The notes beneath the pieces are model-generated. The model was not told where the DNA came from. It saw only the letters and a program-made list of their open reading frames with translations, and searched no databases. A program made the translations under genes and the position numbers. This document shows, in pieces, positions 13,875 to 22,011 of a DNA stretch of 24,017 nt. Numbering within the stretch: the stretch's first letter is position 1; every line of letters begins with the position of its first letter. Source of the DNA: Alkalibacter sp964582705 (GTDB lineage Bacteria > Bacillota > Clostridia > Eubacteriales > Alkalibacteraceae); contig CAZOTE010000028.1 of the NCBI GenBank assembly GCA_964582705.1, positions 1 through 24,017 on the forward strand, in the 5' to 3' direction.

Positions 13875-14402
13875 CTAATATATGAAAAACCCTACAAACC
13901 CCATTCCTATTAGAATAAATATGGGGTTTATTTTTTTTAGCGCAGACAGATAAAATGCTGCTGCCGCTATGAGCACAGCAAAAACGTCCCTCACTGCATC
14001 CTCAAAGAGCAAAATCGCCGCTGAGGCTATCATTCCTAGAACCACCGGTCTGATGAACTCTAGAGCCCTTTTTACATACATGCTATCCTTAAACTTTCCA
14101 AAAAAACGGCTTATGACATATACCAAGATAGTGGAAGGCAATATTACCCCCAAAGTCCCAAGGAGTGCTGCCAATGCGTTTCCGCCCACTCTATAGCCTA
14201 CGAATGTAGCAACATTTACGCTGATCACTCCGGGCGTCATCTCGGAGAGCCCTACTATGTCCAAAAACTCGCCCTGGCTCATCCAGCCAAAAACTGAGAT
14301 TATATCTCTTTGCATAATGGGTATCATCGCATACCCGCCTCCAAAGGTAAACATCCCTATCTTAAAAAACACCGAAAATATGCTCAGCAGTATGCCATCC
14401 AC
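13875..14402 (-). CDS. chrA: chromate transporter family protein, half-size (second of pair)
   Basis: A 175-residue membrane protein of the CHR family in its short-chain form: one CHR domain instead of the two of full-length ChrA. It has the family start KIGMFTFGGGYAMIPIMQRD, the segment DIVGLSEMTPGVISVNVATFVGYRVGG, and about five to six membrane helices. The start is GTG at 14402, overlapping the last base of the upstream gene's TAG stop (TAGTG); an AAGGGG site lies about nine bases before it. Short CHR proteins work as pairs, probably as heterodimers. Chromate is the family substrate; the real substrate in this anaerobe is unknown. Confidence 0.9.
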   Translation of the reverse strand: MDGILLSIFSVFFKIGMFTFGGGYAMIPIMQRDIISVFGWMSQGEFLDIVGLSEMTPGVISVNVATFVGYRVGGNALAALLGTLGVILPSTILVYVISRFFGKFKDSMYVKRALEFIRPVVLGMIASAAILLFEDAVRDVFAVLIAAAAFYLSALKKINPIFILIGMGFVGFFIY

Positions 14403-14947
14403 TATTTATCGCCCCTTCCGACGTGTTTTTGGAAAATAGCGCCTATGATGCCCGCTCCTGCTATTATGACTACGGGATCCACCTTTGCAAATAGGATAAG
14501 CGCAAAGGCCGCTGCGGATAAAATGTACCATGTCCACTTGAGCTTTTTTAATGCGATTAGCTTGTATACCGCTGCTGCCAAAAGACCTACCACCGCAGGT
14601 CTTATCCCCATGAACGCCTGCTCGGCAAATGGCAGGCTTCGAAACCTCTCGTAGTTTGATGCCAAGATTATTATCACCGTGACTGGCGCAATTATCACCC
14701 CTGTCACTGAAGCGATTACGCCTTTTCCCCCTGCTACGTGATAACCTGTGTAGACTGCGCTGTTTACCGCCAAAGGTCCCGGGGAGGCTGTGGCTACGGT
14801 CAGCATGTTGACGAAATCTTCCTCTGTCATCCACCTCCTGTTTCTTACAAATTCATCTTGGAACAGGGGGATCATGGCGTATCCACCACCAATAGTAAAT
14901 GTTCCTATTTTTAAAAATGACTTGAACAGTTCGATGGTTTTATGCAT
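14402..14947 (-). CDS. chrA: chromate transporter family protein, half-size (first of pair)
   Basis: A 181-residue partner of the gene just downstream, with one CHR domain. The N-terminal signature is KIGTFTIGGGYAMIPLFQDEFV and the conserved middle segment is TVATASPGPLAVNSAVYTGYHVAGG (PGP motif). Hydrophobic helices lie near 80-100, 115-150 and 155-172. ATG at 14947 follows AAAGGAGGCAAA, a very strong ribosome site. The stop shares one base with the next gene's GTG, so the two are translationally coupled and presumably made in equal amounts. A terminator-like hairpin lies 29 bp upstream of the start, so its promoter is not obvious. Confidence 0.9.
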   Translation of the reverse strand: MHKTIELFKSFLKIGTFTIGGGYAMIPLFQDEFVRNRRWMTEEDFVNMLTVATASPGPLAVNSAVYTGYHVAGGKGVIASVTGVIIAPVTVIIILASNYERFRSLPFAEQAFMGIRPAVVGLLAAAVYKLIALKKLKWTWYILSAAAFALILFAKVDPVVIIAGAGIIGAIFQKHVGRGDK

Positions 14948-14975
14948 TTTGCCTCCTTTGAGCCTCTAGCGCATG

Positions 14976-15001
14976 AAAAGAACGATGGTATGCCATCGTT
15001 C
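14976..15001 (-). terminator. intrinsic terminator between the CBS gene and the chrA pair
   Basis: Minus strand GAACGATGG-CATA-CCATCGTTC followed by TTTT: a perfect 9-bp stem just after the CBS gene stop. It stands about 20 bases before the chrA ribosome site, so it may be partly read through or act as an attenuator for the chrA pair. Confidence 0.75.
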
Positions 15002-15007
15002 GTCCGG

Positions 15008-15424
15008 TCAAGCGCTTATCAACTTGTCAGTTTTCAAAAGATAATCTATTACTTCCTGCCTTGTAATAATTCCTATAAAAACTCCGTCATCGTCGGTTAT
15101 AGGAACAAAATTCTGGCTTTTGCTTAGTTCTATAATTACCTCCAAGGATTCGTTGATGCCTGCGGACTCTACTTTCCGCTGCCTCTTGACGTCCCTTAAG
15201 GTAAATCTGCTGCAGTTGTCAAAATTCATCTCCGGATTGTTCTTGATCTCCCATAGAAGATCTCCTTCGGTAAGAGTACCGGAATATTTGCCCTTCTCGT
15301 TGATTATGGGAATTGCACTATAACCGTTGTCTTCCATTATCTCCAGAGCAAATTTGACTGAGCATTTCAGTGGCAAAAACACCACGTCCTTTTTGGGAAC
15401 CAGTAGAAATAAAATGCTATCCAA
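15008..15424 (-). CDS. two-CBS-domain protein, TTG start
   Basis: A 138-residue soluble protein consisting of two CBS domains (about 8-65 and 75-135). Landmarks are ALEIMEDNGYSAIPIINEKGKYSGTLTEGDLLW in the first and FVPITDDDGVFIGIITRQEVIDYLL in the second. CBS pairs bind adenine nucleotides or related ligands and usually regulate a partner. The N-terminus MDSILFLLVPKKDVVFLP resembles stand-alone CBS proteins of Clostridia. I choose TTG at 15424 because AAAGGGGTG precedes it. The longer ATG form (15469) overlaps a TATAAT box at 15458-15463 that is probably this gene's own -10. Its target is unknown. Confidence 0.85.
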   Translation of the reverse strand: MDSILFLLVPKKDVVFLPLKCSVKFALEIMEDNGYSAIPIINEKGKYSGTLTEGDLLWEIKNNPEMNFDNCSRFTLRDVKRQRKVESAGINESLEVIIELSKSQNFVPITDDDGVFIGIITRQEVIDYLLKTDKLISA

Positions 15425-15457
15425 ACGCTTCACCCCTTTATCAGTGGTCTCAGTATC

Positions 15458-15463
15458 ATTATA
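15458..15463 (-). promoter_or_regulatory. possible -10 box of the CBS gene
   Basis: TATAAT on the minus strand, 34 bases before the chosen TTG start. No strong -35 is seen 16-18 bases upstream. An AT-rich inverted repeat TTAAG-ATTAA-CTTAA lies just beyond (near 15485-15499). Confidence 0.4.
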
Positions 15464-15514
15464 CACCATTATGAGGGCTTATGCTTAAGATTAACTTAAC
15501 ATTTTACATATTTA

Positions 15515-16624
15515 TCAAATTAGATTTTCGGGATTAAGGTCTTTCAGGTCTTCATGAACGAAGAGTCCGTTTTTTCTTATCAGAACATCGTCAAAGTAAA
15601 TCTCGCCCCCGCCAAAGGCTTCAGTCTGGATACATACCAGATCCCAATGGACTGCCGATACATTTCCGTTGGAAGCATCCTCGTAGCACATTCCCGGAGT
15701 AAAATGAAAGCTTCCCATTATTTTTTCGTCAAACAATATGTCGTTCATAGGCTTTAAGATGTATGGGTTTACCCCTATGGCGAATTCTCCGATATACCTT
15801 GCTCCCTCGTCTGTATCCAGCACCTCATTTATCCTTATCGTATCGTTTGCCGTTGCCTCCACTATCTTTCCCTCTTCAAAAACAAATCTGACATTTTCGT
15901 ATGTGAAACCTTGATATTGAGAAGGAGCATTATATGACAATACCCCTCTTACGGAATCCTTTACCGGGGCAGCGTATACTTCTCCATCGGGAATGTTGAG
16001 CTTGCCATCGCACTTGACGGCAGGTATCCCTTTTATTGAAAACTCAAGGTCCGTCCCAGGTCCAGTTATGCGAACCTTGTCCGTCCTATTCATGAAATCT
16101 ACAAGGCTGTCCATCGCTTTTGACATCTTATCATAATCTAGGTTGCACACCTTGAAGTAAAAGTCTTCAAAGGACTCAAGGCTTTCTCCTGCCAGCTGCG
16201 CCATAGAGTTGTTGGGATACCTCAGCACCACCCATTTGGTGTGGTTGACCCTGTAGTCTGTCACTGGCCTTAACATCTTACTTGATAGCATCATCTTCTC
16301 CGAGGGAACGTCGCTCATTTCGCTGACATTTTCCGATGCCCTTATTCCAATATATGCATCCATCTGCTTCATCTGAAAAAGTTCTGCTTCCTTCATGACC
16401 TCCAGCTGTTCTTCTGAGGCGTGCATTAAAAGCTCCCTGTTTATAGAGCTGTCCAGGATAGATACAAAGGGCAGTGCCTCCTTTGAGTGGATCTCCTTTA
16501 CCAGCTGCCTTGCAAGTAGCTTGGTGCTTTCCCCGCTCACTTGGATCAAGACCTTTTCTCCTTTATGAACTTCACATGAATACTCCACTAGATTTTTGGC
16601 AAGTGATTTAATTCTTTCATCCAT
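15515..16624 (-). CDS. M29-family metallo-aminopeptidase
   Basis: A 369-residue cytosolic aminopeptidase of the M29 family (AmpS, PepS, AmpT), which removes N-terminal residues using a two-metal site. Likely metal ligands are Glu215 (IPDGEVYAAP), Glu280 (RYIGEFAIGVN), His307 (GSFHFTPG), Tyr314, and His326 with Asp328 (AVHWDLV). This order (E, E, H, Y, HxD) matches the family. The His-to-HxD loop is shorter than in the Thermus enzyme. The N-terminal domain with VHKGEKVLIQVS is also typical. ATG at 16624 is seven bases after the upstream hxlB-like stop, so the two are co-transcribed. The substrate range is unknown. Confidence 0.9.
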   Translation of the reverse strand: MDERIKSLAKNLVEYSCEVHKGEKVLIQVSGESTKLLARQLVKEIHSKEALPFVSILDSSINRELLMHASEEQLEVMKEAELFQMKQMDAYIGIRASENVSEMSDVPSEKMMLSSKMLRPVTDYRVNHTKWVVLRYPNNSMAQLAGESLESFEDFYFKVCNLDYDKMSKAMDSLVDFMNRTDKVRITGPGTDLEFSIKGIPAVKCDGKLNIPDGEVYAAPVKDSVRGVLSYNAPSQYQGFTYENVRFVFEEGKIVEATANDTIRINEVLDTDEGARYIGEFAIGVNPYILKPMNDILFDEKIMGSFHFTPGMCYEDASNGNVSAVHWDLVCIQTEAFGGGEIYFDDVLIRKNGLFVHEDLKDLNPENLI

Positions 16625-16631
16625 ATTGCAC

Positions 16632-17177
16632 CTACTCTAGATTTGCATGTCTTTTGTACATGCTTTGATTGTCTTGTCCACTAAGGTCCATGAGATATAA
16701 AACCAAGCTGTCTAAAAGGACCAACAGTGTCTGCTCGAACAGCGAGCCCATTGGCTGAATGGTTATGTTCTTTGCCTCTTCACCTTTTCCCTGAGCCTTT
16801 ATCTCTATTACTGCGCTACTTAGCTTTGCTATGGTGGAATTTTGGTTGGTCGTAACAAGACAGACCTGTCCTCCTGTGCTCTTAGCCTTATTTGCCATGG
16901 TTACCAGGCCTCCTGTCTCTCCTGAACCTGAACCAATCAGAAGAAGATCCCCTTCACCCATTGATGGCGTAGTGCTTTCTCCTACTACATAGGCTTGAAG
17001 GCCGAGGTGCATCAATCTCATTGCAAAGCCTTTGATCATAAGCCCGCTTCTTCCCTGGCCTGCAAGGAAAATCCTCTTGGCGTCCAAGATTTTTTTTGCT
17101 GTCTCCAAAACCTGAGTTTCGTCCACTCCTTTTGAAATTTTTTGAATTTCGTTGCAGATCGTCATCATTTTGTTCAT
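16632..17177 (-). CDS. hxlB: 6-phospho-3-hexuloisomerase-like SIS-domain protein
   Basis: A 181-residue SIS-domain sugar-phosphate isomerase. The segments IFLAGQGRSGLMIKGFAMRLMHLG, VVGESTTPSMGEGDLLLIGSGSGET and ITIQPMGSLFEQTLLVLLDSLV, and the end MYKRHANLE, match 6-phospho-3-hexuloisomerase (PHI). PHI converts hexulose 6-phosphate to fructose 6-phosphate in the ribulose monophosphate pathway. I use ATG at 17177 because AGGAG lies eight bases before it; a GTG at 17186 overlaps that site. The partner enzyme hexulose-phosphate synthase (hxlA) is not adjacent; instead an M29 aminopeptidase gene follows after seven bases. It may serve formaldehyde detoxification or pentose supply. Confidence 0.85.
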   Translation of the reverse strand: MNKMMTICNEIQKISKGVDETQVLETAKKILDAKRIFLAGQGRSGLMIKGFAMRLMHLGLQAYVVGESTTPSMGEGDLLLIGSGSGETGGLVTMANKAKSTGGQVCLVTTNQNSTIAKLSSAVIEIKAQGKGEEAKNITIQPMGSLFEQTLLVLLDSLVLYLMDLSGQDNQSMYKRHANLE

Positions 17178-17238
17178 AATCAGCACTCCTTTGCATTATC
17201 GATATTTATTTGTATATAAGGTTTGTATCAGTCTTAAT

Positions 17239-17249
17239 GTTTACTAAAC
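17239..17249. promoter_or_regulatory. 11-bp palindrome in the divergent hxlB / glycosyltransferase gap
   Basis: GTTTA-C-TAAAC is a perfect inverted repeat about 60 bases upstream of hxlB, between the two divergent genes. It could be an operator, but it is short and no regulator is identified. Confidence 0.25.
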
Positions 17250-17341
17250 CATTTTATGCTTTTTATTAGAAATTGTACAGTCCTCAGGTGAAAACCCATC
17301 CCTTTCAAGCCTGACTTTTAATCCTTTTTAATTTCCATGTT

Positions 17342-17371
17342 TTGTGATAATATTACCATATCGATTATAAT
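17342..17371 (+). promoter_or_regulatory. probable promoter of the teichoic acid synthesis gene
   Basis: Two alternatives overlap. TTGTGA (17342-17347), an 18-bp spacer and TATAAT (17366-17371) look like consensus boxes, but the transcript would start inside the ribosome site. TGTGATAAT (17343-17351) as an extended -10 would leave a normal leader of about 28 bases. The second is favoured. Confidence 0.4.
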
Positions 17372-17386
17372 CTAAGGAGCACCAAG

Positions 17387-19825
17387 ATGAAAACAACAAA
17401 AAAAATAGTTAAAAAATTATTTAATAAAAACTATATGTTAAAACCTCGTTATACGAGTTATATGAAAAAGCACAAGCTTGATTCTAACATCATCCTCTAT
17501 CAATCATATCAGGGTAAAAGCATGACCGGCAATCCTTATGCTGTCTTTAAGGAACTATTGTCTGATAAAAACATGACTCACGTTTGGGCTTTGGACAACG
17601 ACATGAACATAAACCCTGAATACGGGCATCTAGACAATGTGAAATTCGTCACTATACATAGCAAAGATTATCTCCGGTACCTTACCACCGCAAAGTACTT
17701 GATAAACAATACGAGTTTTCCTTATTATTTCCAAAAGATGGAGGGCCAAATCTATATCAACACATGGCATGGCACTCCTTTAAAGACTCTCGGACTGGAT
17801 ATCAAGGACACTCACCCAACGGCGCATGCAAACATACAAAGAAACTTGTTGCAGACAGACTACCTGGTAATGCCAAACAGCTTCACCGCAGAAAAGCTGT
17901 TGGATTCTCATCATTGCAATGGCATCTTTGGCGGAAAAGTTCTCGATACCGGTTACCCTAGAGTAGACTTGACTTTAAGCTACCCCTCAGATAAGATGAA
18001 AAATATTTTAGGAGTTGAAAAATCAAAAAAAATCATCCTATATGCTCCAACCTGGCGGGGACAAGTAGGAAGAGAATCAGATACCAGCCAAAAGCTGTTG
18101 GACGATGTGAATTATTTAAAAGAGAATATTCCTGGTGACTACTGTCTTCTGCTCAAAGCGCATTATTTCACTTACGATTATTTCAAAAAAAACAACTTAG
18201 AGCACCTCTGCGTCCCGGATGGCATTGATACCAACGAGCTCCTTTCGGCTATCGACGTGCTCATAACTGATTACTCAAGCATATTCTTTGATTTTATACC
18301 TACCGGAAGACCGGTTTTGTACTACGCTGAAGATTTTGAAGAGTATGAAAGAACACGGGGCTTTTATATAGATACCAAAACATTGCCCGGACCAATTTGC
18401 AACACTCTAGAGCAACTGGCCGAATCCATAAGCTCTTTAAGTCAAATCAAAGAAGAGTATAGAGAAAAATATAATGCTTTTATTAAAATCTACTGCTCAA
18501 AAGATGATGGACAAGCAACTCGACGTTTTATCGATATCATTTTTCACAATAAAAATTCCGACTATGTTCGAAAAGTGGTAAATCACAAGACTAAAATTTT
18601 GATGCACTGTGGCTCCTTTGACAACAATGGAATCACCGTTTCTGCCATCAGTCTGCTAAACTCTATAGATTTCGAAAAATACGACGTTACGGTTACGACA
18701 ACGGGAAAAATGACTGGTGCAAAAGAGAGGAATCTCAACAAGCTGGATAAAAGGGTTAAGGTAATCCATAGAATCGGAACTTTGAACAAGACCATTTGGG
18801 AGGGTTTCAAGCACTTTGCCGTCAGGGAATTCCCTATAAGCCCTGATTCTTTCTTTCCGGCAGACCTATATAAAAGAGAGCTTAAGAGAATTATCGGAGA
18901 TACGGTCTTTGATGTTGGCATCGATTTTGGAGGATATAACATCTTGTGGTCTCTGCTTATTGCAAACGGATCTTTTAATAAAAAAATCATCTACCAGCAC
19001 AACGACATGTTGATGGAATACAAAAAAATAATCAATGGCAAACAGAGACATAAGAAAAATTTAAAGATAATATTCTCAATATACAAAAAATACGATGTCG
19101 CAGCATCTGTTTCAAAATCTGCATTGGAAGCGAATGCTCAAAACCTCAAGGAATACTTTTCAGGCTCTGGCACCAAATTAGTTTATGTCAATAATGCCAT
19201 CAACTATGAGCATATCCTAAACATGAAAGATCAGGCTGAATTCGCGACTTATAAGGGCAATCCTTGCCTGGTATTGCCAAGAGACAACGCCACCAACCTC
19301 ATTGAAGGCATCGTGTTGGATCCCCAGGAGACAAAATTTATAAACATCGGAAGGCTCTCCCCTGAAAAAGGCCAAGACAAGCTGATTTCAGCCTTTGCAG
19401 ACCTTTGCAGTGAATATGACAATCTAAAGCTGTATATAGTAGGCGAAGGAGTCTTAGAGAAAGCTCTTAAAGATCAAGCAAAAAGATTAAAGGTATCAGA
19501 CAGAGTCGTCTTTACCGGACAGTTAAGCAACGCTTTTGCACTTCTTAACCTCTGTGACTGCTTTGTTCTCTCATCAAACTACGAAGGACAAGGCCTGGTA
19601 CTGCTTGAAGCCCTTGTTCTGAACAAACCTACTATCAGCACCGATGTTACGGGAGCACACAGCGTTTTGGAAGGCGGCTACGGTCTGCTGGTGGATAACA
19701 CTGCTGAAGCTCTTCGTGAAGGGATGGAAAGATTCATAAAGGGAGAAAAACTCTCTAACAAAACATTTGACTATAAATCGTACAATATAGAAGCACTAGA
19801 TATGTTTTACAGCATGATTGATTAG
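17387..19825 (+). CDS. fused TagF/TagB-like polyol-phosphate transferase and GT4 glycosyltransferase
   Basis: An 812-residue bifunctional wall-glycan enzyme. Residues about 20-390 form a CDP-glycerol glycerophosphotransferase domain. It has INTWHGTPLKTLG (catalytic-type His128), APTWRG, LLLKAHYF (257-259) and ITDYSSIFFDF (294-303), as in TagF/TagB, which build poly(polyol phosphate) teichoic acid. Residues about 403-812 form a GT-B glycosyltransferase of family GT4, with NIGRLSPEKGQDKL (653-666), GEG and the E-x7-E motif EGQGLVLLE (733-741). There is no signal peptide; the start is basic (MKTTKKIVKKLF). ATG follows AAGGAG. It is convergent with the tagGH exporter. The acceptor and sugar cannot be told; the polyol could be glycerol or ribitol. 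Confidence 0.9.
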   Translation: MKTTKKIVKKLFNKNYMLKPRYTSYMKKHKLDSNIILYQSYQGKSMTGNPYAVFKELLSDKNMTHVWALDNDMNINPEYGHLDNVKFVTIHSKDYLRYLTTAKYLINNTSFPYYFQKMEGQIYINTWHGTPLKTLGLDIKDTHPTAHANIQRNLLQTDYLVMPNSFTAEKLLDSHHCNGIFGGKVLDTGYPRVDLTLSYPSDKMKNILGVEKSKKIILYAPTWRGQVGRESDTSQKLLDDVNYLKENIPGDYCLLLKAHYFTYDYFKKNNLEHLCVPDGIDTNELLSAIDVLITDYSSIFFDFIPTGRPVLYYAEDFEEYERTRGFYIDTKTLPGPICNTLEQLAESISSLSQIKEEYREKYNAFIKIYCSKDDGQATRRFIDIIFHNKNSDYVRKVVNHKTKILMHCGSFDNNGITVSAISLLNSIDFEKYDVTVTTTGKMTGAKERNLNKLDKRVKVIHRIGTLNKTIWEGFKHFAVREFPISPDSFFPADLYKRELKRIIGDTVFDVGIDFGGYNILWSLLIANGSFNKKIIYQHNDMLMEYKKIINGKQRHKKNLKIIFSIYKKYDVAASVSKSALEANAQNLKEYFSGSGTKLVYVNNAINYEHILNMKDQAEFATYKGNPCLVLPRDNATNLIEGIVLDPQETKFINIGRLSPEKGQDKLISAFADLCSEYDNLKLYIVGEGVLEKALKDQAKRLKVSDRVVFTGQLSNAFALLNLCDCFVLSSNYEGQGLVLLEALVLNKPTISTDVTGAHSVLEGGYGLLVDNTAEALREGMERFIKGEKLSNKTFDYKSYNIEALDMFYSMID

Positions 19826-19866
19826 AGACAGGGGATCACCTTAAATGGTGATCCCCTGTCTCTTTT
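19825..19866 (+). terminator. strong terminator between the convergent glycan genes
   Basis: GAGACAGGGGATCACC, loop TTAAAT, GGTGATCCCCTGTCTC, then TTTT: a perfect 16-bp stem. The stem starts at the last base of the plus-strand stop codon, and the T-tract touches the tagH stop on the other strand. The poly-T is on the plus side only, so it serves mainly the plus-strand gene, but the stem could also slow minus-strand transcription. Confidence 0.93.
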
Positions 19867-21076
19867 AATTTTCATATTCATGATCGATATAGAAGTAACC
19901 GGTACCTTTAAACCCTTCTTCTCTTATCTCAAATGGTTTTTTATTTGAATAACTAACATAAAATGCTCCCGACTCATCCCACAGCTCTCCGGAAAGGTAA
20001 TATTTCCCAGGTAATAGCTTGATGTTTCTTAGCTTGGCTTTTAAGGTATGCTTAATGTCCATGTCATTATTGATTAGATGATTTTCAGACCTTTTGTCGC
20101 TTCCGTATATTTCGCCGTACTCTGCATCCCGAATGGTAAAGCACCATTTCAACCCCTTCATGGGCTTTTTGACTATATAGTCAAATGAATATCCTATATC
20201 CTCTTCGTAATCAAAGATATTTGTCTCTTCACCTTTTGAGTTGAAAAACCTGAAATTCTTTGTCTCCAAGACTTCTTTCTTGCTTAATATCTGTACGTTT
20301 TTATTGTTGTTTCTAGCCTCTTCTGTCATTTCCTTTTTCTGTTTGGCCCGCTCTTCCTTAAGAAAAATTTCATACTTATGCACGATCTCGCCGGTATCTC
20401 CATAATCTACAAGCTCACCGTCTTTTATCCACATGCACTTGTTGCAAAATGATTTAACCGTAAATAGAGAATGGCTTACAAATAGTATGGTTTTCCCCTG
20501 GGCCTTGAATTCTTCCATTCTTTCGATGCACTTAAGCTTGAAAACATCATCCCCTACCGATAAAGCTTCGTCAACTATCAATATATCCGGGTCCACATTT
20601 ACAGAAATCGCAAACCCCAGCCTAGCCTTCATTCCGCTTGAATACGTCCTTACTGGCTGGTATATGTGGTCTCCTATATCCGCAAAGTCAATGATTCTTT
20701 GCAGCTGCTTATCCATATCCTTCTTCTGCATCCCCATGGTGAGGGCTTTAAGGTATATATTTTCGATGCCTGTAAGTTCATTGTCAAAACCTGAAGTCAG
20801 TTCCAGCAGTGCAGATATCTTTCCTTCAGTCTTAAGAGTGCCTGAAGAAGGAGTGGCCACGCCTGTTATGAGCTTAAGAAGTGTCGATTTGCCGGCTCCA
20901 TTTTTGCCTAAAACCCCGATGGCTTCACCTTTAGGTATATTGATAGTTATGTTTTTCAAGGCATAGAACTTTTTATATTTTGTTTTTTTGAAAAAAATGT
21001 TTTTGATTCTATGCCAAGGCTTTTTATAAATCTTATATATTTTTGTAAGGTTATTTATACTTATGCTGTGCTCCAT
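19865..21076 (-). CDS. tagH: ABC transporter ATPase for teichoic acid / polysaccharide export, with C-terminal Wzt-type domain
   Basis: A 403-residue ATPase that powers export of a lipid-linked glycan. The nucleotide-binding domain (about 1-240) has Walker A GKNGAGKST (57-65), the signature YSSGMKARLGFA (145-156), Walker B DILIVDE (164-170) and the switch His202. An insert before Walker A (KKPWHRIKNIFFKKTKYKKFYAL) is typical of TagH, Wzt and RfbE proteins. Residues about 280-400 look like a beta-sandwich with RDAEYGEIYGSD and LLPGKYYLSGELWDESG, like the glycan-binding domain of O-antigen Wzt proteins. This suggests recognition of a chain-end modification. ATG at 21076 follows GAGGAG. The permease gene lies 18 bp upstream. 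Confidence 0.92.
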   Translation of the reverse strand: MEHSISINNLTKIYKIYKKPWHRIKNIFFKKTKYKKFYALKNITINIPKGEAIGVLGKNGAGKSTLLKLITGVATPSSGTLKTEGKISALLELTSGFDNELTGIENIYLKALTMGMQKKDMDKQLQRIIDFADIGDHIYQPVRTYSSGMKARLGFAISVNVDPDILIVDEALSVGDDVFKLKCIERMEEFKAQGKTILFVSHSLFTVKSFCNKCMWIKDGELVDYGDTGEIVHKYEIFLKEERAKQKKEMTEEARNNNKNVQILSKKEVLETKNFRFFNSKGEETNIFDYEEDIGYSFDYIVKKPMKGLKWCFTIRDAEYGEIYGSDKRSENHLINNDMDIKHTLKAKLRNIKLLPGKYYLSGELWDESGAFYVSYSNKKPFEIREEGFKGTGYFYIDHEYEN

Positions 21077-21094
21077 CTTACTCTCCTCGTAAAA

Positions 21095-21910
21095 TTACAG
21101 AATATCGGAAAATTCATTTTTCAGCTTGTTGAAAACGAAAGCTCCTAAAAAAACCAATATTAACATCACAAACCAGAAATAGCCTGTATATGTCATGTTC
21201 TCAAAAAACCATTCCCCGCCCAGAAACGTGTCCCGATATCCTTTTATAAAATAGTATATGGGATTTGCCATTAACAGGTACTTGATCGGACCTCTGACAT
21301 TGGATAAATTCCAAATGATCGGCGTAAGCCAAAATATCATCTGGGTTATCGACTTTAAGAAATGCTCGAAGTCTCTACTTATTACGACCAAGGCAGATGT
21401 GGTCCAGGACAAGACGACCATGAAAAACAACAATGCCACATTGTAATAGATCAACTGCAAATAGTATACTGTAGGATAATATCCGGAAGCGGCAAATATT
21501 ACTATTGCAATTACAGTCATTGTCAGATGAACATAAAACAAAGACAGTACCCTAAATGTCGGTATCGTTGCTACAGGATAAACCATTTTTGTTACCAGGT
21601 GTTTGTTCTGTCTTATAGCCGTTCCGCCGTAGGTAAGAGCCTCTGAAATGAAAAACCAGGGCACTATGCCGGATATCAGCCATAAAATGAAAGGGTAATT
21701 TCCCACCGGGCTGCCTCCCCGTATACCTATGTCAATGGCAAACCAATACACAAAAATAAAAAGCATGGGCTTGAAAAGAGACCAGAAGAGTCCAAATGCC
21801 GCTCCACTATATTTTTTTTGCAAATCCTTAATCGACATTTCAATTGTTCTACCCATTTCAACGAAGTTTTCCTTGATGATAAGATAGGGATATTTTATAA
21901 ACTCCAACAT
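21095..21910 (-). CDS. tagG: ABC-2 type permease for teichoic acid / polysaccharide export
   Basis: A 271-residue membrane partner of the downstream ATPase (TagG, Wzm, ABC-2 family). It starts with a cytoplasmic amphipathic region (MLEFIKYPYLIIKENFVEMGRTIEMSIKDLQKKYSGAAFG), the coupling-helix part of this family. About six membrane helices follow (near 42-62, 72-92, 115-140, 145-170, 178-195 and 240-262). The segment LIMANPIYYFI-like (YLLMANPIYYFIKGYRDTFLGG, 212-233) is a hallmark. The ATG at 21910 is preceded at ten bases by AGGTGG. It is transcribed with tagH and exports across the plasma membrane. Confidence 0.92.
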   Translation of the reverse strand: MLEFIKYPYLIIKENFVEMGRTIEMSIKDLQKKYSGAAFGLFWSLFKPMLFIFVYWFAIDIGIRGGSPVGNYPFILWLISGIVPWFFISEALTYGGTAIRQNKHLVTKMVYPVATIPTFRVLSLFYVHLTMTVIAIVIFAASGYYPTVYYLQLIYYNVALLFFMVVLSWTTSALVVISRDFEHFLKSITQMIFWLTPIIWNLSNVRGPIKYLLMANPIYYFIKGYRDTFLGGEWFFENMTYTGYFWFVMLILVFLGAFVFNKLKNEFSDIL

Positions 21911-21977
21911 GATGATTATTCCACCTTCTACATAACTGCAGACAAATTTATGCCTACATTAATTTGAACTAAATTTC

Positions 21978-21986
21978 ATTTTATCA
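21978..21986 (-). promoter_or_regulatory. possible tagGH promoter, extended -10
   Basis: Minus strand TGATAAAAT (TG, A, TAAAAT) about 70 bases before tagG. A -35 hexamer is not clear. It lies just left of the repeat block at 22012. Confidence 0.35.
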
Positions 21987-22011
21987 TAGGTCTGTTTTTT
22001 TAACTACCACA

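Noticed and set aside
17366..17371. TATAAT as the -10 of the TagF-GT4 gene
   Set aside because: The transcript would begin at about 17378, inside the AAGGAG ribosome site, so an upstream extended -10 is more likely; it is kept only as an alternative.
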